64,000 nt of DNA from Diploptera punctata (taxonomy: Eukaryota; Arthropoda; Insecta; Blattodea; Blaberidae). Position 1 is the stretch's first letter, and each line of letters opens with the position of its first letter. This document shows, in pieces, positions 1 to 10,925 of the stretch. Under the pieces are notes generated by a model. It searched no databases and was not told where the DNA came from. It saw only the letters and a program-made list of their open reading frames with translations. The translations under genes and the position numbers were made by a program. The stretch is from the NCBI GenBank assembly GCA_030220185.1, contig JASPKZ010009696.1, forward strand, positions 62,001 to 126,000, given 5' to 3'.

Positions 1-102
1 GTAGTAACTAATATCTACACACATTGTTTACAAAATTCGTGTCTTTGTCGAGCGCCTCCACTGCCTGCTCGGAGCGGAGAGTGTGTATGTTCGAATCTCC
101 TT

Positions 103-778
103 AGGCCCGGCACACACATTCCGGTATAACGGTAATGTTTACCTGTACAGGTAAACCGAAGCGTGTGTGCCAGCCGCTACAGGCCAAAATGCACAGGTGT
201 AGCGTCCTGCTCAGGCGACCGGAGTAGAATCGAAATTCAATTCTTTCTACCTGTGCAGGCGAGTAGACCTGAGCGTGTGTGTGAGTCAGGGCTCCGGCAT
301 GCCTGTACAGTTTTTAGTTTAATTGTGACTAAAATCCAGCCGCTGGATCTCCGGCTCTGAAGTTCATCGTACGAGGGGTAAAATGAGAAACTCGCCCTCT
401 ACTGCCAATAAGGAAGTAGTTGATTTGGGAGTGAACGTCTGCCACAACTAATCACTGCTCTTGACGCCGCTAAAGCGCGCTAGTAAGGTTTGAAATTGCT
501 GAGATGTTTGCCAGCGTATTTCTGCTAACCGCACACATAAAGCGGCCCCTCCCTCTGAATATCTATATCGGCAACACTGTCGTGAAAACGTCAGGGCCGG
601 AGAATCATTGGCTGGACTATAGTTCCTTGAGTCTTCTTGTTTGCTCGCCATCTCTCGACTGAGTTAAAATCTTCCGGTTTACCGTAGCATGTGTGTGCTC
701 TAGCTGCTAAGGTATATCTTTCCGGTTTACCTGTGTGGGTTTACCTGACAGATTTATCGTAATGTGTGTGCCCGGCCT
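103..778. mobile_element. Non-autonomous DNA transposon with terminal inverted repeats
   Basis: The two ends are inverted copies: the left end starts aggcccggcacacacatt and the reverse complement of the right end starts aggccgggcacacacatt, with weaker similarity continuing to about 45 bp. A perfect 20-bp palindrome, gtttacctgtacaggtaaac, lies at 137-156. Related subterminal blocks (accgaagcgtgtgtgcc near 154 and accgtagcatgtgtgtg near 681) repeat in direct orientation. The outside bases are TTA on the left and TTG on the right, which would fit a mutated 3-bp PIF/Harbinger-type duplication; this superfamily call is inference. A 67-codon minus-strand reading frame at 448-651 has no recognisable domain, so I treat the interior as non-coding. 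Confidence 0.65.
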
Positions 779-1780
779 TGGTAATAGACCTGTTTACGTG
801 ACGTGAGGTTGTATCAGAATGCCGAAAAAAAAAATGTGCAAAGATGAGTCCATTCTTACACAATGCGGATTGTATTAAAAGTGTGTCCCGAGTAGCGCGT
901 GTCAACGTACAGTTTGTAAACACAGCGGTCTAAGTACGATGCAGCCTAGTCTGTAACGCATACTTTTTACAGCCCTAATTATAACAAAGAAGATGGACCG
1001 AAGTGAGTTAAATGTGAAACTATCTATCCATGCACTGCATCATATTTGAAACCCATTATGAAAAATTACTTTGGATGTAAATAAACCAATGCTTCCATAC
1101 TATTATACAACGCAGAGGAACATTTACTCGTAACTCCATTCATAGCAGCGCTGTTTATTATACAACAGTCAAACGTCGCACGGCCGCATATACAAATCAT
1201 GTATAGTCAAGAACAAATAGCAAATAAATCACTTACATTGTTCATCATTGCTAGTATTTCCGCATACAAACATTAATTCAAACTCACAGACCCACGTGAA
1301 GCGAGTGTACGAGGGATGACACGACATTAGTTCGCAAATCATCCACAAACGAAGCAGGTCAACGTTTCGCTGTGTCGAATAATACAGGGTGATAACTATG
1401 GAAACTGAAGAAGTTTGTGTAGATCTATACTTACAGTTTCTTTAAGTACTGTAACTCACTGTAGTGTGTTCTGCATGTAATGACATAGTTCCTATTGCTT
1501 AATTGATGTGTTTGTATTGAAAGCAGGTGGATTTGTTTTGATAGCACCGTTGTTACATTTAAGTCGAGAACTGAGCACCTAGTAAAATGTAAAGGAACTG
1601 TAACAGACATTTAATATTTCAACAAACCGAGAAATAATTCCATCTAAAATTAACCCAGCACATTTTAAATCAATCACATGCAACTTAGATCTAACTGTAA
1701 AAATCAACAAAAAAAAAAACAGAATGCAATAGCACTTTCCTGAAGAATACAGCCATAGAGACTATCTACACCAGATATCC
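779..1780. other. No recognisable feature
   Basis: AT-rich sequence with only short chance reading frames. No repeat shared with the rest of the window was noticed. Confidence 0.5.
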
Positions 1781-1789
1781 TAAAAACGA

Positions 1790-2515
1790 CGGCTCGCTAT
1801 CAGATCCTGGTGCAGGACGAACATGCCCCCTCTTCTCTTTCTACTGTCATGCTAGATTAAGAACAACAAATTTCGACGGTGAGATCCATGCTATAAAAAA
1901 CATCACTTGAAAACCTCATAACAAGATCGGATAACTTCTCCAAATTAGTTCTGTCAGACTCAAAAACCAGCTCTTCAATCAATCTGTCACCCAAACACAC
2001 ACGACTCCAAACAATGTTATGACATGATGATACAACTCCATAACTACGGCAAAGAAATCATTCTATAGTGGATTCCATCACATTGTGGAATATTGGGAAA
2101 TGAAGCAGCCGATCTCCTTGCGAAGAAAGGTTCTCTGATAACACAATCACCAACACCCAAACCTATATCTTATATTTCGGCAAAAAGGCACATAAAATAA
2201 AAAACCAAGGATATAAATGTTAACAGACTTCAATCGTTCACAAAAGATAAGAAATGGAAAAGCCTCCTTCAAAACACAAACACCATACCAAAACTTTCAC
2301 GGAAGACAGCAGTTGCACAATTCAGATTAACCATATGATTGCCTTGCTAAACACTTGTACAAGATCAACTGATTGTCCACACCAAGATGCATTCTATGCA
2401 ACCACCCAGAAGAATAAATGGATGATGAACACCTCAACAACTGTGCAGCCATCAAAGAAGAAACTTCCAAAACTCCGAAGTATTGGATAACAAGACTGCC
2501 AATGACTTCAGTGTT
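1790..2515 (+). pseudogene. LINE (jockey/I-type) RNase H domain relic
   Basis: This is a decayed fragment of the ribonuclease H region of a non-LTR retrotransposon, the domain that removes RNA from the RNA/DNA hybrid. At 2069-2128 one frame reads WIPSHCGILGNEAADLLAKK, the classic end of the LINE RNase H fold, with the H, N, E and D positions present. Upstream, about 1935-1965, a different frame reads SKLVLLSDSK-like residues that correspond to the strand carrying a catalytic aspartate. In-frame stops (for example near 2197) and at least two frame changes show it cannot encode protein. Downstream to about 2515 the remaining codons look like the cysteine-poor tail of the same element. No target-site duplication was identified. 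Confidence 0.75.
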
Positions 2516-2539
2516 AGATGCAGCGCATTAGACACCAAC

Positions 2540-3060
2540 CAACCAACATTTAAGTCGAACATTTTTAGAACTTTCCCAGTCTTAAGCCATCCCGCTTCCT
2601 AAGTCGTGTTATTACTATCCAACTTTACACTACTTTCCTTATAATTCCGTCATTTTATTTTATAGACATTCTGCTTGTACAAAATAATTCTGTGATCAGT
2701 TAAAACTATATAGTGTTACTCATTTACACCCTCTACACCACAGTTGCGCAATTCATCCGATTGAGAGGGAAAGGCTTAAATTCCCTAAATACCCGCTGTG
2801 ACGTAATAAAACAATTGCTAAGTGGTCAATGTCGAAGATTCATTGCCTAAGCCATTATTAGCTGTTAGGTTGCAGAATGTATGTAAACTATTCAGCTCGG
2901 CCAATGCAGCATATAGCGTCATTTTGACGTAGTGCTTACATCACTCATCGTGGAAGAGGGCATTACGTCGCCGCTCGATGGCATATTGTATCACAGATGT
3001 AGGCCTATAGTGTGTTCTAACAATGGGCATTTTATATATTTATTCTGTAGTATCTCCAGA
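2540..3060. other. No recognisable feature
   Basis: Unique-looking AT-rich sequence without a credible reading frame or a repeat match inside the window. Confidence 0.45.
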
Positions 3061-3069
3061 TATCCAGCG

Positions 3070-3395
3070 CTGTAGCCCAGCGGTTTAAAGCATGATGCCA
3101 TGGTGTAAAATTATGGGACTCACGCTGGTAAGGGTCCCCATAAGGGAATACATTTTCTCATAGTATTTAGGCTGGTATATGACTGGTACCCATTCAGCTT
3201 CATGAGGAATGTGGGTAGCAACAAAAAAAAGCGGCTTCAAGCTGAGAAAACTGTCTATAACGACTAGGGAAGTCGACATGCTGACCACATATCATCCCTA
3301 CCTTGGCTAAATGATCGACCACTTTTGTGATTAACACATACGGATGTGAGACCTGAAGCCGACTGGTAGGCTAAGTGTCTCCTAGACCTGTCGCG
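3070..3395. repeat. Dispersed SINE-like repeat, second copy at 48150-48330
   Basis: The block around 3270-3385 (gacatgctgaccacatatcat, then ggctaaatgatcgaccac and ggatgtgagacctgaagcc) matches 48203-48295 at roughly 80 percent by eye. The start (tagcccagcggtttaaagca) resembles a polymerase III A box, so a tRNA-derived SINE is possible, but no convincing B box was found. Confidence 0.55.
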
Positions 3396-3583
3396 CCATG
3401 GGGTGTAGTAGGGCCTATATATAGTACCCGAAGGCTTGTGTTTATACTGTTATATCGATGGTTCAAACAATACTGTGCAAAGTCCATTATTTCATAATTA
3501 TTATGAGGTTAAATGAATGTACCACATCAACGGGCATTGTGAGAATAGAACAGGAATTTCACATTTCGATTACTAATACTGTT

Positions 3584-3901
3584 CCATCCATCCATAGTAA
3601 TTCTGCCCGAAGGCAGGTCCTTCACTGCAATCATAGCATTTTCATGCTATGCTTGCAGCTTTACTAGGGAATTGTAGGTGTGGTAGCTTCCCGTTGCTTT
3701 CCACATCGGTGAAGGATGATGATGATGATGGCCATGTGATTTCGGGGACCGTTTGGGCCTTAAAGCTTTCCTGATATTTGTCTTACATGCGAGGAAAAAC
3801 CGCGATAAAAACCTCACCCAGAAAAACTGCCCCACCCGGAGATAGAACCCGGGCCCGCTACGTGACAAGGAGCACGCTACCTCGAGACCACAGCGGTGGA
3901 C
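3584..3901 (-). mobile_element. SINE1 with 12-bp target-site duplication
   Basis: A complete tRNA-headed SINE in minus orientation. Its head, at the right, reads on the minus strand gtccaccgctgtggtctcga, then an A-box-like gaggtagcgtg and a B-box-like segment near 3840-3855. The body contains the conserved ggtgaggtttttatc and gcatagcatgaaaatgctat blocks, the second a short perfect palindrome, and ends in ccatccatc. Perfect duplications ACTAATACTGTT flank it at 3572-3583 and 3902-3913, which marks LINE-mediated insertion. Six other copies lie in the window. Confidence 0.9.
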
Positions 3902-3913
3902 ACTAATACTGTT

Positions 3914-4465
3914 AGTAATCGAAATTGAATAAATATCGAATTCTTATTTTGTTGTTACAATGCCCATCGACATGGAATATTCATAATAAGAATTCTAAAA
4001 AATATAGACTTTTGTTACAATGGTTCTAAATCATTGATGTATTTAATAGTATATTCAAATTGATTTCTGATTATTTATGAAACTATGTACGTAATAAATA
4101 TTCAACCCAGAATTTGTCTTAATGACATAAAGAAATTACAAAAAAATATGGTTTGTCAATTCCAGAATTTAATTTCTCGTATACGACTCTAAAGCTGACT
4201 GTTTCAAAATTGTCCAACATGGGATTAGTCAACACTTAAACATTGCACAATCTCTAACTTGCACATGATAATGTTGTATTTATAAACAATGATCTACAAA
4301 ACAATCTAAAACCACCCTGCAGTTTAATAAAATAGCATCTTACAAATAAGTTGGTAATATTTTTGTACATTCAAATCCCTAATTCCAGGGTTATTTTTAT
4401 TATTTTTTATGTTTCTTTTTTGATTGAGATAATATTGTGCATAATCCAGTCTATGTTTATTATGC
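3914..4465. other. No recognisable feature
   Basis: AT-rich spacer between SINE1 and an (ATT)n tract; the short frames are low-complexity. Confidence 0.45.

Positions 4466-4518
<53 letters not shown>
4466..4518. repeat. (ATT)n microsatellite
   Basis: About 17 uninterrupted trinucleotide units. The polyleucine frame across it is an artefact of the repeat. Confidence 0.95.
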
Positions 4519-4589
4519 GACTTATTATTTTTAAAACTGTTTTAAATATATTTCATAATTTTATATGCAAGGCTATATTGCGTATTAAC

Positions 4590-5285
4590 TAACTCTCCCA
4601 CCTCAATGTTGGTCTGCCAACTGGGCTTTTCCCTCTGGTTTTCCTAGAAGAAGCTTCCGTCTTTCATTCTCCATTTGTGCCACATGTCCTGTCTAACGCA
4701 GTATACGTTACTTAACTGTTCTTATTATACGTTTCTGGCTTCCTATAAAGACATGTAGATCACTGTTATGTAGTCTTCTCCATTCACATGTCTGTCCATC
4801 TCTCTTTGGTCAAAAATTTTCCTAAGAATTTTATTCTAAAATACTCGTAATCTCCTTTCCTCCCATGAAAGTCCATGTTTCGCATCCATATAATATAACT
4901 GGTAGAATAATAGTTTTATATATTTTCAATTTAACTTTTTTGAAAGGAGTTGGGAAGTCAAGAGTCCCTGTAATGCATAATTGCACGCATTTCTAGAATT
5001 GAGTCTATGTTTAATTTATTCGTGCATCTCATTCCTATTTGTGATTATTGTTCCTAGGTATTTGAATTCTGCCACTTCCACAAAATTTTCCTCATTTGTC
5101 ATTAGCTGTCCGTTTCCATTATATAATGTATATCTATGTGTAACCATGTATTTAGTTTTATCGATATGTACTTCCAGTCCCAATTTTTTAGTGTTACTCA
5201 ATAGTGTGTGCGTGTTGGCCTTTAGTATATCCTTGCTATTGCCCAATAGTACCACATCAATATTGCGTATTAAGTTTTCATCATT
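4590..5285 (-). pseudogene. LINE-A reverse transcriptase 3' fragment
   Basis: Minus-strand relic of the thumb and C-terminal part of a LINE-A reverse transcriptase. At 5255-5016 the frame reads MVLLGNSKDILKANTHTLL, then LEVHIDKTKYMV and FKYLGTIITNRNEMHE, the region just after the catalytic FADD box in this family. Further left, the same strand shows frame-shifted pieces equivalent to the KVLRKIFGPKRDE, WAGH and GRPRMRWE segments seen intact at 38544-38855. Several frameshifts and the missing 5' two thirds make it inactive. The same stretch, interrupted by younger insertions, recurs at 25494-31722, which allowed those insertion points to be defined. Confidence 0.85.
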
Positions 5286-5339
5286 TAATTATAGCTAATA
5301 CATAGTATTTCTATATAAATATATATCCTCAAACTCGTG

Positions 5340-5745
5340 TCCAACTCAGGGTTTGTGGGCGGGATCAGATGAGATGAAACCCCTAAATTTTTTAAGTTCA
5401 TTAATGATCGTAGGCTTTGAAGGTTAGGCACGGGAAGTCGGCAGCAGCTGTAAAAACCCGAAGATAGAGATAGATTAATGACAAGGATGTAGCGGACCAT
5501 GCTTGACACACCGACACAGGTGCGGATAAACGAAATGAAACGAAATGGATGAGAGGAATATGGATAAATAATGGAATGAAATTTATGGCAGGGGAAAACG
5601 GGAGAAACCCAAGAAAAACCTGCCCAAGCTCCGTTTCGTCCACCACGACGACATATGCAATCACTGAGACTCAATCTCGAAACCCCCAGCGGTGAGAGGC
5701 AAGGGTCTAAGTCCGCTTATACCCCGGAGCCGCCCTAATTGTTAA
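5340..5745 (-). mobile_element. SINE5, interrupted by a tiny LINE-C insertion
   Basis: On the minus strand the right end reads ggcggctccggggtataagc, a polymerase III-like head with a degenerate B box near 5670 (gtttcgagattgag). The body is moderately GC-rich compared with its surroundings. A 66-bp LINE-C 3' end splits it at 5408-5473. The left boundary is uncertain, and the SINE assignment rests on the tRNA-like head only. Confidence 0.5.
5408..5473 (+). mobile_element. 66-bp 5'-truncated LINE-C 3' end with TSD
   Basis: Only the last codons of LINE-C (the GTGRRQQL region: ggcacgggaagtcggcagca) and its aaaacccgaagatagagata tail are present. ATTAATGA occurs at both borders, 5400-5407 and 5474-5481, so this is an extremely truncated but genuine insertion. 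Confidence 0.8.
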
Positions 5746-5859
5746 TATCTATACTTTTTCAACCCTGGTGAAATGGAAACAAATACTTATGCTATTAAGT
5801 TCATCAGGAAAAAATAAATTAATGAATAATAATAAGAAGAATAATAAGAGTAATAGTCC

Positions 5860-5860
<1 letters not shown>

Positions 5861-5924
<64 letters not shown>
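5861..5924. repeat. (AAT)n microsatellite
   Basis: About 21 units. It borders the LINE-A insertion that starts near 5932. Confidence 0.95.
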
Positions 5925-5931
5925 GGTAGTT

Positions 5932-6342
5932 ATTATTATTATTTGAGAATAAAGTACTTAGGAAAATTTTTGGACCAAAGAGAGATGAACAGACAGGTGA
6001 ATGGAGAAGACTTCGTAACAATGAACTACGTGGTCTTTATAGGAAGCCAGATATAATAAGAACAGTCAAGTCTCGTAGACTGCGATGGGCAGGACATGCT
6101 GCACGTATGGGGAATGAAAGACTTGCATGGAAGCTTCTTGTAGGAAAGCCAGAGGAAAAACGCCCAGTTGGTAGACCAAGAATGAGGTGGGAGAATAACA
6201 TTAACTATCATTTGAGGGAAGTAGATTATACAGGGAATGATTGGAAAGGATTAGCTCAGGATAGGGATGTATGGAGAGATTATGTCCGCGCGGCCATGAA
6301 CCTACGGGTTCGATAGTGCCAGTGAGTAAGTAAGTAAGTAAG

Positions 6343-6346
<4 letters not shown>
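5932..6346 (+). pseudogene. LINE-A 3' end, 5'-truncated insertion
   Basis: This carries the last part of the LINE-A protein, including ENKVLRKIFGPKRDEQTGE-like residues at the start, WAGHAARMGNERLAW from about 6087, VGRPRMRWE near 6170 and a stop after AMNLRVR at 6314-6316. The short 3' untranslated part tgccagtgag leads into a (TAAG)n tail at 6323-6346, the probable priming tail. The copy is flanked on both sides by AAT/ATT repeats, so a target-site duplication cannot be separated from the microsatellite. The frame is nearly clean, which suggests a fairly young copy, but it lacks all catalytic domains. Confidence 0.85.

Positions 6347-6398
<52 letters not shown>
6347..6398. repeat. (ATT)n microsatellite
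   Basis: It follows the LINE-A tail directly and probably continued the tract at 5861-5924 before the insertion. Confidence 0.9.
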
Positions 6399-7107
6399 TT
6401 AATTATAAATTTAAAAATTACTGTACTTTTTCTACCAATCTCTGCTAAAATAAATCTAGTGTATGAATGAATAAAATAAGAAACGAAACAGAAAACTTAA
6501 ACCTCTGGAACTATTGCTTAAAAAATACATACTGCGTTATTCGCAGTTTTTATATTTGAATTTTTTATACGAAAACTTATAGAATTGTATCATTAGACGT
6601 TTCAATACACAAAATTTTAGATTGCTACACAAATATCAAGTTTTAATCTTTCCATTGTTTGACGCTATATAGAAAAAAAAGGTTAATATAATTTTTGTGC
6701 ATGTTTAACTTTCTCTGTTGCACGCTCTTTATCCGAGTTGGAGATGGTTTACAGTTGTTTCTACTGGTAACTAATAGATGGCAGTGATACTCCCGAGGGA
6801 AAATTCTCCGAAGTGACTTCATTTAGTTAAACTATTCTGGTCAATTACAAGTAGGATTTCTCTAAGGACACTTAGAGACTGTGTACAAATCTCAAGTGTG
6901 AAGTTTGTGCTTGGTATCTAAACAATTTCTCTCTGTTTACATTCCTCGGAACAAGTCCAAATACACGCTTCTTGTATTAGTTGGTCACATCCATACCAAG
7001 TAACGTAACCTTCAACAAATTCCCGGTACACTCAATTGAAACATAGCAAAAGCCGTTAAAATTATATATTTTATAAAACTCCGTATTCAAAGAACCGCGT
7101 ATTCGAT
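6399..7107. other. No recognisable feature
   Basis: AT-rich spacer; no shared repeat or long frame seen. Confidence 0.45.
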
Positions 7108-7285
7108 CATGGACAAGTTGTAGCGTAGTTGGTTAAGGCAATATGACACAAGCAGGAAAGTCGGGACTTTGAGTCCCGATGGGAACAGCGTTTTTAAACT
7201 GGCCTAAACCCTTTGGTGGCACCATTGCTTGAGGACAATTCAGCCCCTAAAGCGCAACTTACGTGCCTGCTGATACCTTTGCAAA
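7108..7285 (+). mobile_element. SINE2, diverged copy
   Basis: The A-box-like gtagcgtagttggttaaggc, a weak B box (ctttgagtcccgatggg), and the diagnostic tttttaaactggcctaaacc and ttcagcccctaa blocks align with the better SINE2 copies at 56367 and 63620. No TSD was found. Confidence 0.75.
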
Positions 7286-7794
7286 CTGTGTGATGAATAG
7301 TCCTATTGGTTTGATTACAACATCACCTCTCGGCAATATTCCGTTGTGTAAAGACAGATCAAATATTGGACCACTTCTAGAGCTCAAAGAGAAAGGAGAA
7401 CGATGTTAGAAACAATATGGTCAGTAACGTTTCATAATCATACATTTGCAAATTACTAGCACACGGTTCATTATGCGGACCCATGTTTACTGAGACTGTT
7501 TTTCTTCTAGGATAATGTACTGCCTACTCTTTTCGTTCGCACATACTGTACGTAAGTGTGTACGTCTGGGATCGAACTAGTATGCAGCCGATAAATCTCG
7601 GGTATAGGTTTAATTTTATTTTATTTATTTAAAAAATAGATTTGAGGGCAAAAGGGTGTTTAGGGGTAAATATTGAATACCATAGGCTTTAGATTGCTAT
7701 AAAACTTAATAGATTTAACTTTATATGTGGCGCAATTAAGAGACCATTAAAACAATGGAAGATAATCTAAATTAAAGTTAAGAAAATAATGATT
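7286..7794. other. No recognisable feature
   Basis: AT-rich spacer without a supported gene or repeat. Confidence 0.45.
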
Positions 7795-8075
7795 GTCACT
7801 ACATTGCTGAACGGTTGTGAGTTTTTGGACTTTAAACAAAAATAATTGAAAACCATAAGTGCAGCATAAATGAAGTTTTTAAGAAGTGTAGCCGGTTGCA
7901 CGTTTTTGGACAAAAGGAAAAATGAATATATCAACAATGTATTAAAATTTAATATTTTTAAACTCGTGGATAGAGCAAAATAGGAACAATTGGATAGAGC
8001 AAGTTCGGGTAATGAAAGCAGACCGAATGCTAATAAATATTTTAGATTACCTGTAGATCAAAAGATAGTAGAATG
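7795..8075 (+). pseudogene. LINE-B C-terminal relic
   Basis: Conceptual pieces in shifting frames, such as MKFLRSVAGCTFLDKRKNEY at about 7870-7930 and FKLVDR near 7960, match the LINE-B C-terminal block (MRYLRRTAGYTLLDHKK at 62 kb). Stops and frameshifts are frequent, so this is an old copy. No tail or TSD can be recognised. Confidence 0.7.
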
Positions 8076-8169
8076 TCGGTAGATTCTAGATGAGATGGAT
8101 CCATGTTTTAATTAAAATTTATGAGCTCAGAACGCTTAACCCATGAATTGTTGTTGTTGATGATGATAT

Positions 8170-8280
8170 TCATAAGTAATGCCACGAGTGATTTCCAATT
8201 TATCTAGATAATTTGGAAAGCAAGAGAGGCATTTGTTAGGACTATTTAACGAATAAAAGTAAGCTGTTTACTCACAAATC

Positions 8281-8316
<36 letters not shown>

Positions 8317-8616
8317 TTTTAAAATGTTTATATATTTATTTAAACGCCGATGTTTGAAAACAAATGATACACGTTTGGTTATGTTTCATTTGTTCATCAC
8401 TGCAACTTGATCATACTATTTATTGCCAAATAGGATCGTAATATTGTAAGAATGCACCCCTAATGGACAAAATATGAAACAAGGAGCTTTCTTTATTTTG
8501 GTAATCAAAATTCGATAATTATCGGGGTGAAACACGACTGTGATTCGTTGTAAAACAGAATTGATTGAAACATGATTAGTCATTGACTCCGATTTGGGGC
8601 ATGAGTTAAATAGTTA
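8170..8616 (+). mobile_element. MITE-A, internally deleted copy
   Basis: It begins tcataagtaatgccacgag and ends gagttaaatag, like the other MITE-A copies, but the 5' palindrome is reduced and about 300 bp of the interior is missing compared with 32376-33129. A (TA)n run at 8284-8312 expands the middle. Confidence 0.8.
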
Positions 8617-8679
8617 GGGTATTTACGTGCTGAGACCGAAGTAGTAAGCAGCTGATGAATTTCGGGAACACATTTGAGA

Positions 8680-8680
8680 G

Positions 8681-8714
<34 letters not shown>
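8680..8714. repeat. (GTA)n tract, probable 3' tail of LINE-E
   Basis: About 11 units of gta. It abuts the minus-strand LINE-E, where it would read as a (TAC)n tail. Confidence 0.8.
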
Positions 8715-9795
8715 GACTTTATTAGACAAAAAGTAAGATATTTACAATATTATTTACAAATATGGGTCGCACGGGCAGTAAGCCGTACGTGCTGTTGACA
8801 GTCCGTTACAATAAAGTAATAATTGCTACTAGTGTAAAGAAAAATAAACAACAGAAACAGCAATAACATTACAATTACATAAAGAAAACACAATAATATT
8901 ACAATTAGGCCTAAGTAATAACACAATAGCATTATACACTAAAAAATATTAACATTACAATTACATAAAGAAAACACAATAATATTACAATTAAATAATA
9001 ACACAATAGCATTATACACTAATTAATTTATATATAATTGTTAATAATTAATGGTATTGCATTTTGATAACATATATTTATTCATGAATGAGTGTTGTCC
9101 TTATTTTCCGCGTTTTGTCCAGAAATTTACCGAGGTTTATCCAATTTTCTGGATTTACCAATAACTCGTAGCATGCCAATCTATCCCGATTTGAATTTAG
9201 AAATCTTTCCGGTAATAACTGACGTCTCCAATATTCTAAATCATTACATTTTCCTAATATATGTATCTCATCTTCAAAGTTCCCGCACATTGGACATATT
9301 CGCATATCGTGATCGTCGCTAATTTTTAGAAATTTCCATGCCCCTAGCCTAAACCAAGCAGCCCTGATCTCTCCTTAATCCTAGGTTGAGTATATACGAT
9401 TCTTTTCCCCAGACGTGTTTTAGGTCTCTTTGTAAACACAGTGAGCGTTTTCCTGTACATTCGGCGAAAGTATCTTGTTGGTTTATATCTAAGTACCTCC
9501 TCCTTATTTTTCTCCACACGTTCTTGCGATTTTCAGTCCCTTTTTCCCATATCCAGCCCATCCCAATCTTTTGGAGTTCTCTCCTAACCTCGTCTGCCCA
9601 AAATTTAACATCTATGTTTTTAATTTGGTGGTCGTAACAAATTGCTCTAAGCATTGTTTGTTCACCTTGGATTACTCGCAACCAGTATTTGAGTACACGA
9701 ATTTTACAGTTAATGTCGTCCTGGAATGACCCGAATTCATATAAAATTCCACAGTTAAATATCGTATACCATTGCTTTAGACCGCTCGGCACGGT
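8715..9795 (-). pseudogene. LINE-E C-terminal region and 3' untranslated region
   Basis: Minus-strand C-terminal part of a non-LTR retrotransposon. A first frame, 9792-9349, contains KYWLRVIQGE, YDHQIKNIDVKFWADEVR and WEKGTENRKNVWRKI. A second frame, 9305-9078, contains the finger CPMCGNFEDEIHILGKC (Cys-x2-Cys ... His-x4-Cys), typical of the C-terminus of many LINE proteins. The bridge between them needs one frame change near 9360: a third phase continues as IRAAWFRLGAWKF into the finger. About 340 bp of AT-rich 3' untranslated sequence follows, including an 86-bp direct repeat, and ends in the (GTA)n tract. Reverse transcriptase and endonuclease are absent, so this is a 5'-truncated copy. 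Confidence 0.75.
8865..9022. repeat. 86-bp tandem duplication in LINE-E 3' UTR
   Basis: The sequence starting aacattacaattacataaag at 8865 recurs at 8951, with the later copy lacking a few bases around gcctaag. Confidence 0.9.
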
Positions 9796-10188
9796 GCACG
9801 ATTAACGATTACAAATTATAAAGACTTGCTAGTTTCCTCGCAACCTTGAATATTTTTACACCTGTTGCTTACATGAAAAAGCGATTATTAGTTATCAGAT
9901 TATCAGGTAAATGTTTGTGAATGATTTGTGAACTGCGTGAACCTTAATATTAACCTCGTTGACCTGCCGTATAAAGTGTGGGTGCAAGACCTTGGACATG
10001 CGAATAAATAACTGGAGGGCGAACTGCGAGTTAAAATTGTGAACCTTCCCTTACTTTAAGGTGTGTTTTATACTCTGGGGTTAATTATACGCTGACCTCC
10101 TTGTGGTCATCCTGACATTTTGTTGCAAAACACGATTTCACACGTTTCACCGGATCAAATTATCTCCAATACAAACTATAATTTTAAC
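9796..10188. other. No recognisable feature
   Basis: Spacer between LINE-E and a MITE-A fragment; nothing supported. Confidence 0.45.
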
Positions 10189-10301
10189 GACTATTTAACT
10201 CATGCCCCAAATGGGATTCAATAACCAATCACATTCCAATGATTTTTTTAATTACAACCAATCACAGTCGTGTTTCAGCTTGAATTTATCTAACACGTTT
10301 A
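10189..10301 (-). mobile_element. MITE-A terminal fragment
   Basis: Starts gactatttaactcatgcccc, the reverse complement of the MITE-A right end, and continues through aaccaatcacagtcgtgttt. The rest of this copy is missing. A full copy in the opposite orientation follows immediately. Confidence 0.85.
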
Positions 10302-10925
10302 TCATAAGTAATGCCACGAGTGATTTCCAAATTATCGATAAATTCACGACTCACGAAGTGAGGAATGAATTTATCTAGAGAATTTGGAAATCAAGAGTGG
10401 CATTTGTTAGGACTATTTAACGAATAGAATTAAGCTGTTTACTCACAAATCATTATTTAACTATAGTTATTTTTAAATATTTATGTATTTAATGTAAACG
10501 GCGATGTTTGAAAACAAATCAGAAATGTGAGGTTATGTTCATTCACCGCAACTAGATCATATTATTTATTGCCAAATAAGATCGCAATTTTAAGAATGTA
10601 TCCAAGTGGAGAAATAATGAAACACATCAAACTATATATCATAATCAACATTACGGGTTTTTCATTTATTTTTTTAGTAAATAACTCAGTAAAATCAAGG
10701 AATCTTTTCATTATTTGCTATATTCAATATATTTGTTGGAGAAAAATAATGTTCTGTCCTGTTCAGAACATTAAAAAGGAGGAGCTTTTTTATCATAAAA
10801 GCAGGAGCTGATAAAGAGAAATCGACAAGGAGCGAGGTGAAACACGACTGTCATTGGTTGTAAAACAAAATTCATTGAAACGTGATTGGTCATTGACTAG
10901 CATTTGTGGCATGAGTTAAATAATC
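10302..10925 (+). mobile_element. MITE-A, near-complete copy
   Basis: It starts tcataagtaatgccacgag, contains the complete 5' palindrome (aatgccac to gtggcatt), the internal ggactatttaac block, gtaaacggcgatgtttgaaa, and the 3' part gaggtgaaacacgactgtca to catgagttaaat. No transposase is encoded. Confidence 0.88.

Noticed and set aside
448..651. 67-codon minus-strand frame within the first TIR element
   Set aside because: No recognisable transposase motif; size and context do not support a gene.
3840..3860. Genuine tRNA gene calls for SINE heads
   Set aside because: SINE1-SINE5 heads have A and B boxes but poor acceptor pairing and no terminator directly after the head; they are promoters of SINEs, unlike the array at 42-44 kb.
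4351..4545. Polyleucine membrane protein frames (also 5749-6021, 19712-19960, 22551-23120, 63751-63972)
   Set aside because: These frames only translate ATT/AAT microsatellites plus flanks; length and composition follow from the simple repeat.
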